Assembly: GCA_002428495.1 (NCBI GenBank)
Contig: DIWR01000007.1
Span: forward strand, 1-53,807
Origin: Synergistaceae bacterium UBA6101
Lineage (GTDB): Bacteria > Synergistota > Synergistia > Synergistales > Synergistaceae
Length of the DNA stretch: 53,807 nucleotides
Direction of reading: 5' to 3'
The notes under the pieces are model-generated. The model had not been told where the DNA came from. It ran no database searches and saw only the letters and a list, made by a program, of their open reading frames with translations. This document shows, piece by piece, positions 8,775 to 16,672 of this stretch. Both the position numbers and the translations under genes were made by a program. The stretch's first letter is position 1. The number at the start of each line of letters is the position of its first letter.

Positions 8775-8825
8775 GATCATTCCCTCCCTATAGTAATGTG
8801 TTAAATACTTGCAATGTACACTCTA

Positions 8826-8853
8826 AGAATACGATAAAATGGTAAATTGTCAA
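8826..8853 (-). promoter_or_regulatory. Sigma70-type promoter of the YerC-like gene
   Basis: Read on the minus strand, TTGACA (8853-8848) is separated by 16 bases from TATTCT (8831-8826). Transcription would start near 8818, about 45 bases before the start codon at 8774. Confidence 0.65.
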
Positions 8854-8973
8854 GAGAAACAAAATATTACAAATTAATTAGCTCTAAATGTACAGATAAA
8901 TGTTACAATAGCCTGCACAGCAATGCGCTGAGTGATGATATTTATAAAAAGTATCAACGATGGAGGTAACCGG

Positions 8974-10416
8974 ATGGCTAAGAACATTACACCCAAAGAA
9001 CAGGATTATTCACAGTGGTATCTTGACGTAATACGTGTTGCAGAACTGGCGGATTATGCGCCGGTCCGTGGATGTATGGTCGTCCGACCTACCGGTTACT
9101 CAGTATGGGAACTCATCCAGAAACATTTTGACGAGGCTTTCAAAGAGACCGGACATGTAAATGCATCGTTCCCTCTTTTGATCCCTAAATCTTTCCTGGA
9201 GAAAGAGGCGGAGCATGTCGAGGGTTTTGCTCCAGAGTGCGCGGTAGTTACTCACGCAGGGGGAGAAGAACTTGAAGAGCCGCTGATTATTAGGCCTACC
9301 TCGGAAACAGTCATAGGCTATATGTACAGCAAATGGGTCCAGTCATGGCGCGACCTGCCGATCCTGATCAACCAGTGGTGCAACGTTATGCGCTGGGAGA
9401 AAAGGCCCAGGCTCTTCCTTCGTACTTCTGAGTTTCTCTGGCAGGAAGGCCATACAGCACATGCAACAAAGGAAGAAGCAGTCGAAGAGACCCTCCTCAT
9501 GCTCGAGGTATATAGAAGGATAATGGCAGACGAACTTGCCCTCCCTGTGCTCCCCGGAGAAAAAACAGAGGGAGAGCGGTTCCCGGGTGCAGACAACACC
9601 TACACCTGCGAGACGATGATGAGCGACAAAAAGGCGCTTCAGGCCGGGACGAGCCACTATCTGGGGCAGAATTTCGCCAAAGCATTTGACATTAAGTTCC
9701 AGAACAAAAACGGGGAAATGGATTTTGCCCATACTACAAGCTGGGGAGTATCGATGCGACTCATAGGCGCACTTATTATGACGCATTCGGACAACGACGG
9801 GCTTGTTCTCCCGCCAAGGGTAGCTCCGACAAAGGCTGTCATAATACCGATCTCAACTGACGCAGCCAAATTTGATGAAGAAATAGTGCCGAAGGCAAAA
9901 GAGCTTAAGACAATACTGAACAAGACTCTCTGCGGACGTTTTGTACAGGTGGACACACAGCAACACCTTCGTCCGGGCGACAGGTTCTTCTTTCACCTTC
10001 AGAGGGGTGTCCCGCTTCGCCTTGAACTTGGAGAAAAGGAATTTGCAGTGGGTAAAGTCAAAGTTGTGAGAAGAGATACCGGAGAAAAGATGGAGATCAC
10101 ATGGGAAGAGCTCGAAAAACGTATCCCGGAGCTTCTTGAAGAGATACAGAATAATCTATTTGACAGGGCACTGAAATTCAGGAAAGAGAACACATATCAG
10201 GCAGCAGACATGGCTCAGTTCAGGGAAGTTCTTGAGAGCAAGGGCGGATTTGTCGAAGTATTCTTTGATGGAAGCAAAGAAGATGAAAAAGCCATCAAGG
10301 AAGCAACAGGGGCCACTCCGAGATGCTACCCGCTGGAATACTCCGAAGAGCGGGGTAGATGCTTCTACACCGGAAAAGAGGGAGCCCGCAAGGCCATTTT
10401 TGCAAAGGCTTACTGA
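8974..10416 (+). CDS. proS: Prolyl-tRNA synthetase, short archaeal/eukaryotic-like type
   Basis: Charges tRNA-Pro with proline using ATP in the cytoplasm. At 480 residues it matches the short archaeal-type enzyme rather than the roughly 570-residue bacterial form with an inserted editing domain. Class II motifs are visible: motif 2 in NVMRWEKRPRLFLRTSEFLW, and TSWGVSMRLIGALIMTHSDN as motif 3. GRFVQVDTQQHLRPGDRFFF starts the anticodon-binding part. The protein ends in Tyr (AKAY), as is typical for this class, where the C-terminal Tyr reaches the active site. ATG 8974 follows GGAGG at a proper distance; the in-frame ATG at 8932 has no such site. A terminator lies about 40 bases after the stop. 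Confidence 0.95.
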   Translation: MAKNITPKEQDYSQWYLDVIRVAELADYAPVRGCMVVRPTGYSVWELIQKHFDEAFKETGHVNASFPLLIPKSFLEKEAEHVEGFAPECAVVTHAGGEELEEPLIIRPTSETVIGYMYSKWVQSWRDLPILINQWCNVMRWEKRPRLFLRTSEFLWQEGHTAHATKEEAVEETLLMLEVYRRIMADELALPVLPGEKTEGERFPGADNTYTCETMMSDKKALQAGTSHYLGQNFAKAFDIKFQNKNGEMDFAHTTSWGVSMRLIGALIMTHSDNDGLVLPPRVAPTKAVIIPISTDAAKFDEEIVPKAKELKTILNKTLCGRFVQVDTQQHLRPGDRFFFHLQRGVPLRLELGEKEFAVGKVKVVRRDTGEKMEITWEELEKRIPELLEEIQNNLFDRALKFRKENTYQAADMAQFREVLESKGGFVEVFFDGSKEDEKAIKEATGATPRCYPLEYSEERGRCFYTGKEGARKAIFAKAY

Positions 10417-10455
10417 TCCGGAAGAAAGAGCAAAACTGCCATTAATGCAAACGAA

Positions 10456-10484
10456 ATGGGAGGCTCAGACAGCCTCCCATTTTT
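10456..10484 (+). terminator. Intrinsic terminator after proS
   Basis: AATGGGAGGCT and AGCCTCCCATT form a stem with a 5-base loop followed by TTTT. It lies between the convergent proS and mnmE genes. The opposite strand has only a weak T tract (ATTTCGTTT), so use in both directions is possible but less certain. Confidence 0.85.
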
Positions 10485-10530
10485 AGTCTAAAAATTCAGG
10501 GTCGCTTTCTTCTATAGTTCTGCAGCCATC

Positions 10531-11895
10531 CTATTTTCCAATGCAGAATTGTGAAAAGACTGTATCGAGCAAGTTTTCCGTGGCATCGATCCCAAGCAGC
10601 TTTGCCAACTGGGACCTTGAATCTGAAAGACAGGTTATAGCAAGATCATCCCCAAGACCTTCCGAGACAATTTTTAGCGTCTCCCGCAGGGAGGTCAGAG
10701 CGGCAGAGAGGCACTCTATCTGTCTGGAAGTGACTCCGTATCCTCCTGTGACCTTTATGCCCCCTGTTATCTCGTTGACCATTATATCCTTCAGCTCTTC
10801 TATCCCGTCAGACTTAAGCGCTGAGACCGAGACTACCCGGCTTGAAGGAAAGCTCTTTTTCAGCTGATCCAGGGAAATCTTCTGCGGTATGTCGCTCTTG
10901 TTCAGCACAACGAGGTGTTTCATTGAAGATACACGCCCGCCGAGTTCCATGTCTTCCTCACTCAGTTCATCTCCCGCATCTATGACCCAGACGCGGAGAT
11001 CAGCCTCTTCTATGGACTTTAGCGACTGGTTTACACCTATGCACTCTACCTCGTCAATGGTCTCACGGATGCCGGCAGTGTCAATTATCCTGATAGGGAT
11101 GCCTTTGTGAGTGAATGTCGCTTCTATTCTGTCCCTCGTCGTTCCTGGTACGGAGGTCACGATCGCCCGGTCTTCCTTCAGAAGGGCATTGAGGAGCGAT
11201 GATTTCCCTACGTTCGGGCGACCTATGATAGCCGTCTTAATCCCTTCCCTTAAAATAAGTCCGGAACGGCAGTCTGCAAGCAGTGCTTCTCCTGCTGAGA
11301 TCATATCCACCAGGCGTATCTCGGAATCTTCCTTTGTAATGTATCCCTCGTCTTCCTCAGGGAAATCGAGATCTACTTCCATGAATGCGGCAAGTTCTGT
11401 AATGTCGTCAAGAAAAGACCTGAGTTTTTCAGCAAATGCTCCCTGCAAAGTTCTTGAAGAGGCGTATAGTGCTTCGTCGCTTTCCGCCCTAATTACCCCA
11501 AGGACAGCTTCCGCCTGCGGAAGATCGATCCGTCCGTTCACAAATGCCCTGCGTGTAAATTCTCCGGGCTGCGCAAGCCTTGCTCCCATTGAGCAGAGTT
11601 CTTCCATGCATTTCTGAGCTGGCAGCAGACCACCGTGACAATGGATCTCAACGCTTTCTTCGGCAGTATAACTTGCTCCTTTTGCAAACCTTACGGCAAG
11701 CACTTCGTCAAAGAGCTCCCCATCAGAAGATCGAAGTCTGCCAAGGGTGAGGAAACGTGCCGGCTGTCCGGCAAGTTTCTTTTGTCCGGTAAATATTTTA
11801 TCAGCGAGCGAGACTGAGCCCTCTCCCGAAAGCCTTACTACAGCTATTCCGCTTTCTCCCCACGCTGTGGCGAGCGCTGTTATAATATCCTCCAT
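10531..11895 (-). CDS. mnmE: tRNA modification GTPase MnmE
   Basis: With MnmG this GTPase installs the (carboxymethyl)aminomethyl group on U34 of several tRNAs. The N-terminal folate-binding domain starts at MEDIITALATAWGESGIAVV. The central G domain shows GRPNVGKSSLLNALL, DTAGIRET and NKSD. The protein ends FSQFCIGK, carrying the conserved C-terminal C(I/L/V)GK motif, so it is full length at 454 residues. ATG 11895 is chosen by homology to the family's start; the 24 residues encoded upstream in frame are not family-like. Upstream spacing holds only a weak GTGGGTG ribosome site. mnmG is not in the window. Confidence 0.93.
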   Translation of the reverse strand: MEDIITALATAWGESGIAVVRLSGEGSVSLADKIFTGQKKLAGQPARFLTLGRLRSSDGELFDEVLAVRFAKGASYTAEESVEIHCHGGLLPAQKCMEELCSMGARLAQPGEFTRRAFVNGRIDLPQAEAVLGVIRAESDEALYASSRTLQGAFAEKLRSFLDDITELAAFMEVDLDFPEEDEGYITKEDSEIRLVDMISAGEALLADCRSGLILREGIKTAIIGRPNVGKSSLLNALLKEDRAIVTSVPGTTRDRIEATFTHKGIPIRIIDTAGIRETIDEVECIGVNQSLKSIEEADLRVWVIDAGDELSEEDMELGGRVSSMKHLVVLNKSDIPQKISLDQLKKSFPSSRVVSVSALKSDGIEELKDIMVNEITGGIKVTGGYGVTSRQIECLSAALTSLRETLKIVSEGLGDDLAITCLSDSRSQLAKLLGIDATENLLDTVFSQFCIGK

Positions 11896-12040
11896 GGGAT
11901 CACCCACTCTCTGCGACCTGGTTCTGTTATCTGTTACAGTGATGTCCTTCCTATCTCTTTGCATCATTACCCATTATAATCTTCGATCAACGTTTCTATC
12001 AATGACCGCCAAATCCGGCCGTTATGGCTCTTAGGGAAAC

Positions 12041-12067
12041 AAAAAGGCGGCCTCATGATGAGGCCGC
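12041..12067 (-). terminator. Intrinsic terminator of the aminotransferase gene
   Basis: GCGGCCTCAT (12047-12056) and ATGAGGCCGC (12058-12067) form a nearly perfect hairpin. On the minus strand it is followed by CTTTTT. It sits 28 bases past the aminotransferase stop and upstream of mnmE. Confidence 0.9.
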
Positions 12068-12094
12068 ACCGATATTCATTCCCAGAGTTTTCTG

Positions 12095-13303
12095 CTAAAG
12101 CGCCTTTATTGCTGCGCCTAGGCGTTTTGCGCCCTCTTCGAGCTCTTCCGGTTGTGCGAAGGTGAAGCATGTACGCATGAAATCAAGTCCTGAACCGTCT
12201 ACGAAGAATGACGGACCTGTTACGAAGGCCACTCCGTGCTCTATCGCTTTCATGAAGAGGGCATTCGAGTCGATTCCCGGTACTTGCAGCCAAAAGAAAA
12301 AGCCGCCTTCCGGTGTATTGTAAATGGTATTCGAGGGCAGGTACTTTTTGAATCCAGCTTCCATGGCGTCACGCTTTTTACTATAGTGGGCGATGATTTT
12401 GGGGAGAAATCCCTCTAGGTGCCCAAGCCTGCAGTACTCATATACGAGTGCCTGTGCGACTACGCTTGAGCAGAGGTTTGTTCCCTGCTTTATCATGATC
12501 ATTTTCTGCATCAGTTCGGGGTCTCCGACGATCCATGCTACTCGTGTCCCTGGTGCCAGTATCTTGGAGAAGGAGCATGCGTAAACGACTCTTCCGCTCT
12601 CTTTTTTGTCCATAGAGAAGATGGTCGGTACGCTATTTCCTGTATAACGAAGGTGGCCGTAGGGATCGTCTTCGAATATGATCAGGTCATACTTTTCAGC
12701 AATATCAAGGAGTTTAGCCCTGCGGCCCTCAGAGAGTGTCGAGCCGGAGGGGTTCTGGAAGTTGACAATAGTGTAGATGAACTTGATCCTGTGTCCATCC
12801 TTGCGTCCCTGTTCGATAACGGCCGGAAGCATGTCGACGCAAAGTCCGTCTTTATCGCACGGCACAGAGAGGAATCTTGCGCCGCGGTTTCTCATGGCGT
12901 GGATCGCACCGGGATATGTCGGCCCCTCAACAATGATAGTGTCCCCGTCATTGAGCAGGACGCTGCAGAGAAGATCCATACCTTCCTGAGAGCCGGTTGT
13001 GATAAGCATCTCTTCAGGTTTTGTCTCACGGCCCATTCTGGGTGCCATCCATTTTGCGATGTAATCCTTGAGCGGCGCATAACCGTCTGTAGCACCGTAC
13101 TGAAGGACATCTTTGCCTTCACGGGCCAGGATAGCAGAGGCTTCAGAAAACTCCGCCACGGGGAAAACTGCAGGATCGGGGTTGCCTCCCGCAAACGAGA
13201 TAACACCGGGTGTCTTGGTGTATTTCATCAGGGCCCTTATAGGCGAAGGTTTGACATTAAGCGCTATATCCGACAGTCTTGCATTCCAGTTTACTGAACT
13301 CAT
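12095..13303 (-). CDS. PLP-dependent aminotransferase, class I/II (LysN/2-aminoadipate-like)
   Basis: Pyridoxal-phosphate aminotransferase of fold type I, 402 residues. Conserved stretches include ISFAGGNPDPAVFP near residue 35, TTGSQEGMDLLCSVLL, VNFQNPSGSTLSEGRR, EDDPYGHLRY and the lysine motif SFSKILAPGTRVAWIVG (the Lys of SFSK is expected to bind PLP). The best match by eye is the group containing LysN, 2-aminoadipate and aromatic aminotransferases. The exact amino donor is not readable, but in an amino-acid fermenter a broad catabolic role fits. GGAGGG stands 8 bases ahead of the ATG. It has its own promoter and a strong terminator, so it is monocistronic. Confidence 0.92.
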   Translation of the reverse strand: MSSVNWNARLSDIALNVKPSPIRALMKYTKTPGVISFAGGNPDPAVFPVAEFSEASAILAREGKDVLQYGATDGYAPLKDYIAKWMAPRMGRETKPEEMLITTGSQEGMDLLCSVLLNDGDTIIVEGPTYPGAIHAMRNRGARFLSVPCDKDGLCVDMLPAVIEQGRKDGHRIKFIYTIVNFQNPSGSTLSEGRRAKLLDIAEKYDLIIFEDDPYGHLRYTGNSVPTIFSMDKKESGRVVYACSFSKILAPGTRVAWIVGDPELMQKMIMIKQGTNLCSSVVAQALVYEYCRLGHLEGFLPKIIAHYSKKRDAMEAGFKKYLPSNTIYNTPEGGFFFWLQVPGIDSNALFMKAIEHGVAFVTGPSFFVDGSGLDFMRTCFTFAQPEELEEGAKRLGAAIKAL

Positions 13304-13374
13304 AGCATGATCCCTCCAAATAAATATTCACAATACATACTCAGCCTCTCTCATGTGAAAGAGGCAGCATTGTC

Positions 13375-13402
13375 ATTATACACAAAAAAAGCAGATTGTC
13401 AC
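13375..13402 (-). promoter_or_regulatory. Sigma70-type promoter of the aminotransferase gene
   Basis: On the minus strand GTGACA (13402-13397) is followed after 16 bases by a perfect TATAAT (13380-13375). The transcript would begin near 13368 with a GCCTCT/AGAGGC hairpin (13344-13365) close to its 5' end. Confidence 0.75.
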
Positions 13403-13519
13403 CGAGAAAAATGATATATCAGCGGTACGAACAAAGTTTTGCCCCTTTTAATACTTCGCATGAACGTCTATTATTGGGGTGTTGATTTTAAGCGAACATG
13501 CTTCGGAAGGAAGATAAAT

Positions 13520-14545
13520 ATGTCAGATGCACAATCTATACTAAAAAACAGCCAGGAGATCCGCAAACTGGCCTCCGGAACCTCCTTCAAGGCGATTTTT
13601 GTTGTATCCTCACTCTTTCAGAAAAACGACAAAAACGGGAAACCATACTATGAGATGGCTGTAACCGACTCATTCGGGACTCTTGAAGCCAAGGTATGGT
13701 CTGATGCCAGCTGGTTTGACAGATCTGACCCCCACATGGAGACAACATCGACTGCAAAAAGGCTGGACGACGAAAAGCTGAGATCTGTTGCAGGCTGTAC
13801 AGTGGGTATTGATGGAAAAACTACAGAATTCAGGGGCCAGTCTCAGTTCAACTTCAACAAGATCACGCTTCTTGACCAGGATAAATTTCCACCGTCGCAG
13901 TATCTGCCGAGATCACCGATCCCCATGGAGGACCTTGTCAAAAGGTACGAGGAACTTGTCTCATCATGCCGCCCGGAAGTCGCTGATTTTATAAGGTTTG
14001 TATATGATGGTGAGACATGGAAGCAGTTTCGTGACTGGCCTGCTGCAGTGAGCCATCACCACGCGTATGCAAACGGCCTGCTTGAGCATACGCTCTCAGT
14101 TACAGACTGTGCAAGATCTATGGCTGAATCACTGAGGATATCCGGGTATGACATTGATGTTGACATAGTTGTCGCCGGAGGGCTCCTTCACGACCTTGGG
14201 AAGCTTGGATCATACAGAATGGGCTCTATCCCCGAGATGACCCTCGAGGGAGCAGTTCTTGACCACATAGCGATAGGATATTCCAAGTTTATGGAGCTTG
14301 CGGAAAAAAGCGGACTTAGCAACTCACTGAAACTCCAGATCGCGCACATCCTTCTGAGCCATCACGGGCAGAGAGAGTTTGGATCACCTGTCGTTCCGGC
14401 GACTCCTGAAGCAATGGTAGTCTCGTCTGCCGATGAGCTGGACTTCAGGGTCTTTTGCTGGAAGGATTCTGTCAAAGACCTCACCGAGGACCAGCCCATC
14501 TCTCAGTGGCATCCAGCCACAGGCCGCCGTTTCTGGAACAGGTGA
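13520..14545 (+). CDS. yhaM: YhaM-like 3'-5' exoribonuclease (OB fold plus HD domain)
   Basis: Resembles the YhaM/Cbf1 exoribonuclease family of cytoplasmic RNA/DNA 3'-trimming enzymes. The N-terminal third forms an OB-fold-like nucleic acid-binding part (FKAIFVVSSLFQKNDKNGKP, SFGTLEAKVWSD). The HD phosphohydrolase domain follows: HHHAYANGLLEHTLSV, AGGLLHDLGKLGSY (metal-binding HD), and LSHHGQREFGSP. The length of 341 residues is a little over YhaM. ATG 13520 has GGAAGGAAG upstream; frame-open sequence before it back to 13439 is not family-like. It is followed by a pseudouridine synthase gene 62 bases later, probably in the same transcript. Confidence 0.9.
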   Translation: MSDAQSILKNSQEIRKLASGTSFKAIFVVSSLFQKNDKNGKPYYEMAVTDSFGTLEAKVWSDASWFDRSDPHMETTSTAKRLDDEKLRSVAGCTVGIDGKTTEFRGQSQFNFNKITLLDQDKFPPSQYLPRSPIPMEDLVKRYEELVSSCRPEVADFIRFVYDGETWKQFRDWPAAVSHHHAYANGLLEHTLSVTDCARSMAESLRISGYDIDVDIVVAGGLLHDLGKLGSYRMGSIPEMTLEGAVLDHIAIGYSKFMELAEKSGLSNSLKLQIAHILLSHHGQREFGSPVVPATPEAMVVSSADELDFRVFCWKDSVKDLTEDQPISQWHPATGRRFWNR

Positions 14546-14607
14546 TCTTCTTTTTTGCGACTGTCCGGGATCGTGTCGGGCACATGAATTGAAACAGGAG
14601 AGGAAAA

Positions 14608-15516
14608 ATGTCAAAGGAGTTTTATATAACCAGTGATCAGTCAGGCAGGAGGATCGACAGGCTTTTAAGAAACATGTGGCCCCAGATCCCCCTTGGTGCC
14701 CTCATGAAAGCTATCCGTACAGGAGAAGTCCGGCTGGATGCAAAAAAAGTCAGTCCGGATACACGGGTAGGTGAGGGACAGTTTCTGCAGGTACCCTGGA
14801 ATGACGATATGCCGGCCGTAAGAACCACAAAGGAGAATACAACGTCCATCAGGCATGAAAGACTGGAAACAATATACAAAGACGACTTCCTATGGATAAT
14901 AAACAAACCTGCGGGTCTTCTGACACAACCGGATACAAAAAACGGGGATTCTCTCATAACGAGGGTGTTGGAGGAACTCAATTGGGGCAGGAACGACTTT
15001 CGTCCATCAACGGTCCAGCGCCTGGACCGCAATACGTCCGGAGCGGTCATAGCAGCACTTACAGGACCGTCACTGAGGTACCTCTCAGAACTGATAAGGA
15101 AACGGAAGATAAAAAAGATATACAGGGCTGTTGTTGCAGGTGAAATTAAGGAATCGGGAGAGATAGACCTTCCACTGCTCAAGGATCAGGCCGGTAATAC
15201 AGTGATGGTAGATGAGAGCGGACAGAGCGCTCTCACAAGATACAGGAAAATATCATCTTTCAAAAAGATCAGCGCAGTGGAAGCAGAGCTCGTAACCGGA
15301 AGACCTCACCAGGCAAGGGCCCATTTTGCGGCAATAGGCCATCCGATCATAGGAGACAGAAAATACGGCGGGAATGCTGGACGGGCCAAACGGCCGCTGC
15401 TTCATGCGTACTCAGTTACCTTCCCGGACGATACGGGACTGCCGGAAGAGATAAGGGGAAGGGAATTCAAGGCCCCTCTTCCAAAAGATATGGAGGAATA
15501 TTTTAATGAGATGTGA
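14608..15516 (+). CDS. RluC/RluD-family 23S rRNA or tRNA pseudouridine synthase
   Basis: Isomerises uridine to pseudouridine in structured RNA. An S4-like RNA-binding domain occupies residues 10-60 (GRRIDRLLRNMWPQIPLGAL). The catalytic domain contains LWIINKPAGLLTQPD and VQRLDRNTSG, where the Asp is the catalytic residue. The usual His before RLD is Gln here. GRPHQARAHFAAIGHPIIGD is the typical C-terminal motif (RxHQ-R-H). The target site cannot be predicted. GGAGAGG precedes ATG 14608, and the gene overlaps the DUF1847 gene by 11 bases, so the two are coupled. Confidence 0.9.
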   Translation: MSKEFYITSDQSGRRIDRLLRNMWPQIPLGALMKAIRTGEVRLDAKKVSPDTRVGEGQFLQVPWNDDMPAVRTTKENTTSIRHERLETIYKDDFLWIINKPAGLLTQPDTKNGDSLITRVLEELNWGRNDFRPSTVQRLDRNTSGAVIAALTGPSLRYLSELIRKRKIKKIYRAVVAGEIKESGEIDLPLLKDQAGNTVMVDESGQSALTRYRKISSFKKISAVEAELVTGRPHQARAHFAAIGHPIIGDRKYGGNAGRAKRPLLHAYSVTFPDDTGLPEEIRGREFKAPLPKDMEEYFNEM

Positions 15517-16087
15517 TCTCTGTGAAGACCAGAAGTGTCGCGAGGGAGAACCCTGCATAGAGAGGAACAGTATTGAACTTTATTCAGACCCGCATGAAAA
15601 AATGATGATGCAGACCGCGGCTTTTGTCGAGTCAGAGTTCTACGGAGACCTCAACAGAATAGAAGAGGTTGTTGAGTTTGCTTCCCGAATGGAATATAAA
15701 AAACTTGGGATAGCCTTTTGCGTCGGGCTTAAGGAAGAAGCAACTAAAATTGCCGATTTCCTCTCGAATTTTTTTGAAATAGAGGCTATTTGCTGTAAGG
15801 TGTGTGGCATTCCGAAATCAGAAATGGGGGCACCGACGAGTGACAGGGTCGGTCCTATAAGCTGCAACCCGATAGAACAGGCAAGGATGCTCGAACAAAA
15901 AAAGACAGACATGAATCTGGTCATTGGGCTCTGTGTGGGGCATGACGCTCTGTTTATAAAACACTCGCACACATATGTGGTGCCCCTGGTGGTAAAGGAC
16001 AGGGTGCTGGGACATAATCCCCTTGCCGCGGTCTACTGCTCGGCTGTGAACAAAAGAATGATGAAAAGAGCGAAGGAGCGGAAGTAA
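15506..16087 (+). CDS. DUF1847 family cysteine-rich protein
   Basis: A 193-residue protein of the uncharacterised DUF1847 family. Eleven cysteines are visible, starting with CDLCEDQKCREGEPC, followed by GIAFCVGLKEEA, ICCKVCGIPKSEMG, ISCNPIEQARML and LCVGHDALFIKHS. This pattern suggests metal or FeS binding and a central Rossmann-like fold, as proposed for the family, but no activity has been defined that I know of. The gene overlaps the pseudouridine synthase by 11 bases. It is cytoplasmic by appearance (no signal or membrane segment). Confidence 0.85.
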   Translation: MRCDLCEDQKCREGEPCIERNSIELYSDPHEKMMMQTAAFVESEFYGDLNRIEEVVEFASRMEYKKLGIAFCVGLKEEATKIADFLSNFFEIEAICCKVCGIPKSEMGAPTSDRVGPISCNPIEQARMLEQKKTDMNLVIGLCVGHDALFIKHSHTYVVPLVVKDRVLGHNPLAAVYCSAVNKRMMKRAKERK

Positions 16088-16199
16088 AAATAAGGGAGAA
16101 TTGGGCAAGGCCGATTTCCCTTAAAATGTTATTTTATGGCAGTTATTTTATGGCAGGCTTGTCATATTGGAGACTCTCTGCTATTATTTCCATTGCCCT

Positions 16200-16279
16200 T
16201 CACACGGACCGGCGCAAAGCGACGCGGGCCTGAGTCTTGGGAATATAGAGCGTAACAGGCTCAGACAGGAGTGATCATT
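16200..16279 (+). promoter_or_regulatory. Possible rpsO leader
   Basis: The leader before rpsO can form a GC-rich stem from CGGCGC/GCG-CG (about 16209-16229) and a CTGAG/CTCAG stem ending just before the ribosome-binding site AGGAG. S15 is known to bind its own leader in several bacteria, with poorly conserved structures, so autoregulation is plausible. The region also contains a perfect 14-base tandem repeat at 16129-16156, TTATTTTATGGCAG twice. Confidence 0.3.
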
Positions 16280-16546
16280 ATGATCCAGAAAGAAAAGAAA
16301 CAGCAGCTGATCGAAGAGTTCAAAGTGCACGGAGCAGACACAGGCTCAACAGAGGTACAGGTTGCCATCCTGACAACACGTATCCGTGAACTCACGGACC
16401 ACATGAGGATCCATAAGAAGGACTTCCACTCACGCCGCGGACTCCTTATCATGGTCGGTAAGCGCCGCAAGCTTCTCCAGTACCTCAAAGACCGCGACTT
16501 TAACCGCTATCAGTCGCTTATCCAGCGTCTCGGACTGCGCCACTAG
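16280..16546 (+). CDS. rpsO: 30S ribosomal protein S15
   Basis: Primary binding protein for 16S rRNA helix 22/23, 88 residues as expected. The family signature spans GSTEVQVAILTTRIRELTDH, followed by LLIMVGKRRKLLQYLKDRDF and the C-terminal SLIQRLGLRH. The ATG at 16280 (MIQKEKKQ) is chosen over GTG at 16271 because the ribosome-binding site AGGAG lies 8 bases before it. It is followed by a terminator and then pnp, the usual order in many bacteria. Confidence 0.97.
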   Translation: MIQKEKKQQLIEEFKVHGADTGSTEVQVAILTTRIRELTDHMRIHKKDFHSRRGLLIMVGKRRKLLQYLKDRDFNRYQSLIQRLGLRH

Positions 16547-16588
16547 CAGCAGTCTGACAAAGAGAAGCAAAAAATAGGCAACTTACGC

Positions 16589-16619
16589 ATGGCGAAGGGT
16601 CAATACCTTCGCCATTTTT
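16589..16619 (+). terminator. rpsO-pnp intergenic terminator
   Basis: ATGGCGAAGG (16589-16598) pairs perfectly with CCTTCGCCAT (16606-16615), followed by TTTTT. It may be a partial terminator, since pnp starts only 54 bases later and is often cotranscribed with rpsO. No strong promoter is seen between. Confidence 0.85.
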
Positions 16620-16672
16620 GCTATTTTGTGTTATTCTTCAACAGTTGAAGACATAAAATGGGAGGAAAAAAA

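Noticed and set aside
12653..13297. Long open frame (214 codons) opposite the aminotransferase
   Set aside because: Antisense to a well-supported PLP enzyme with complete motifs; no family match.
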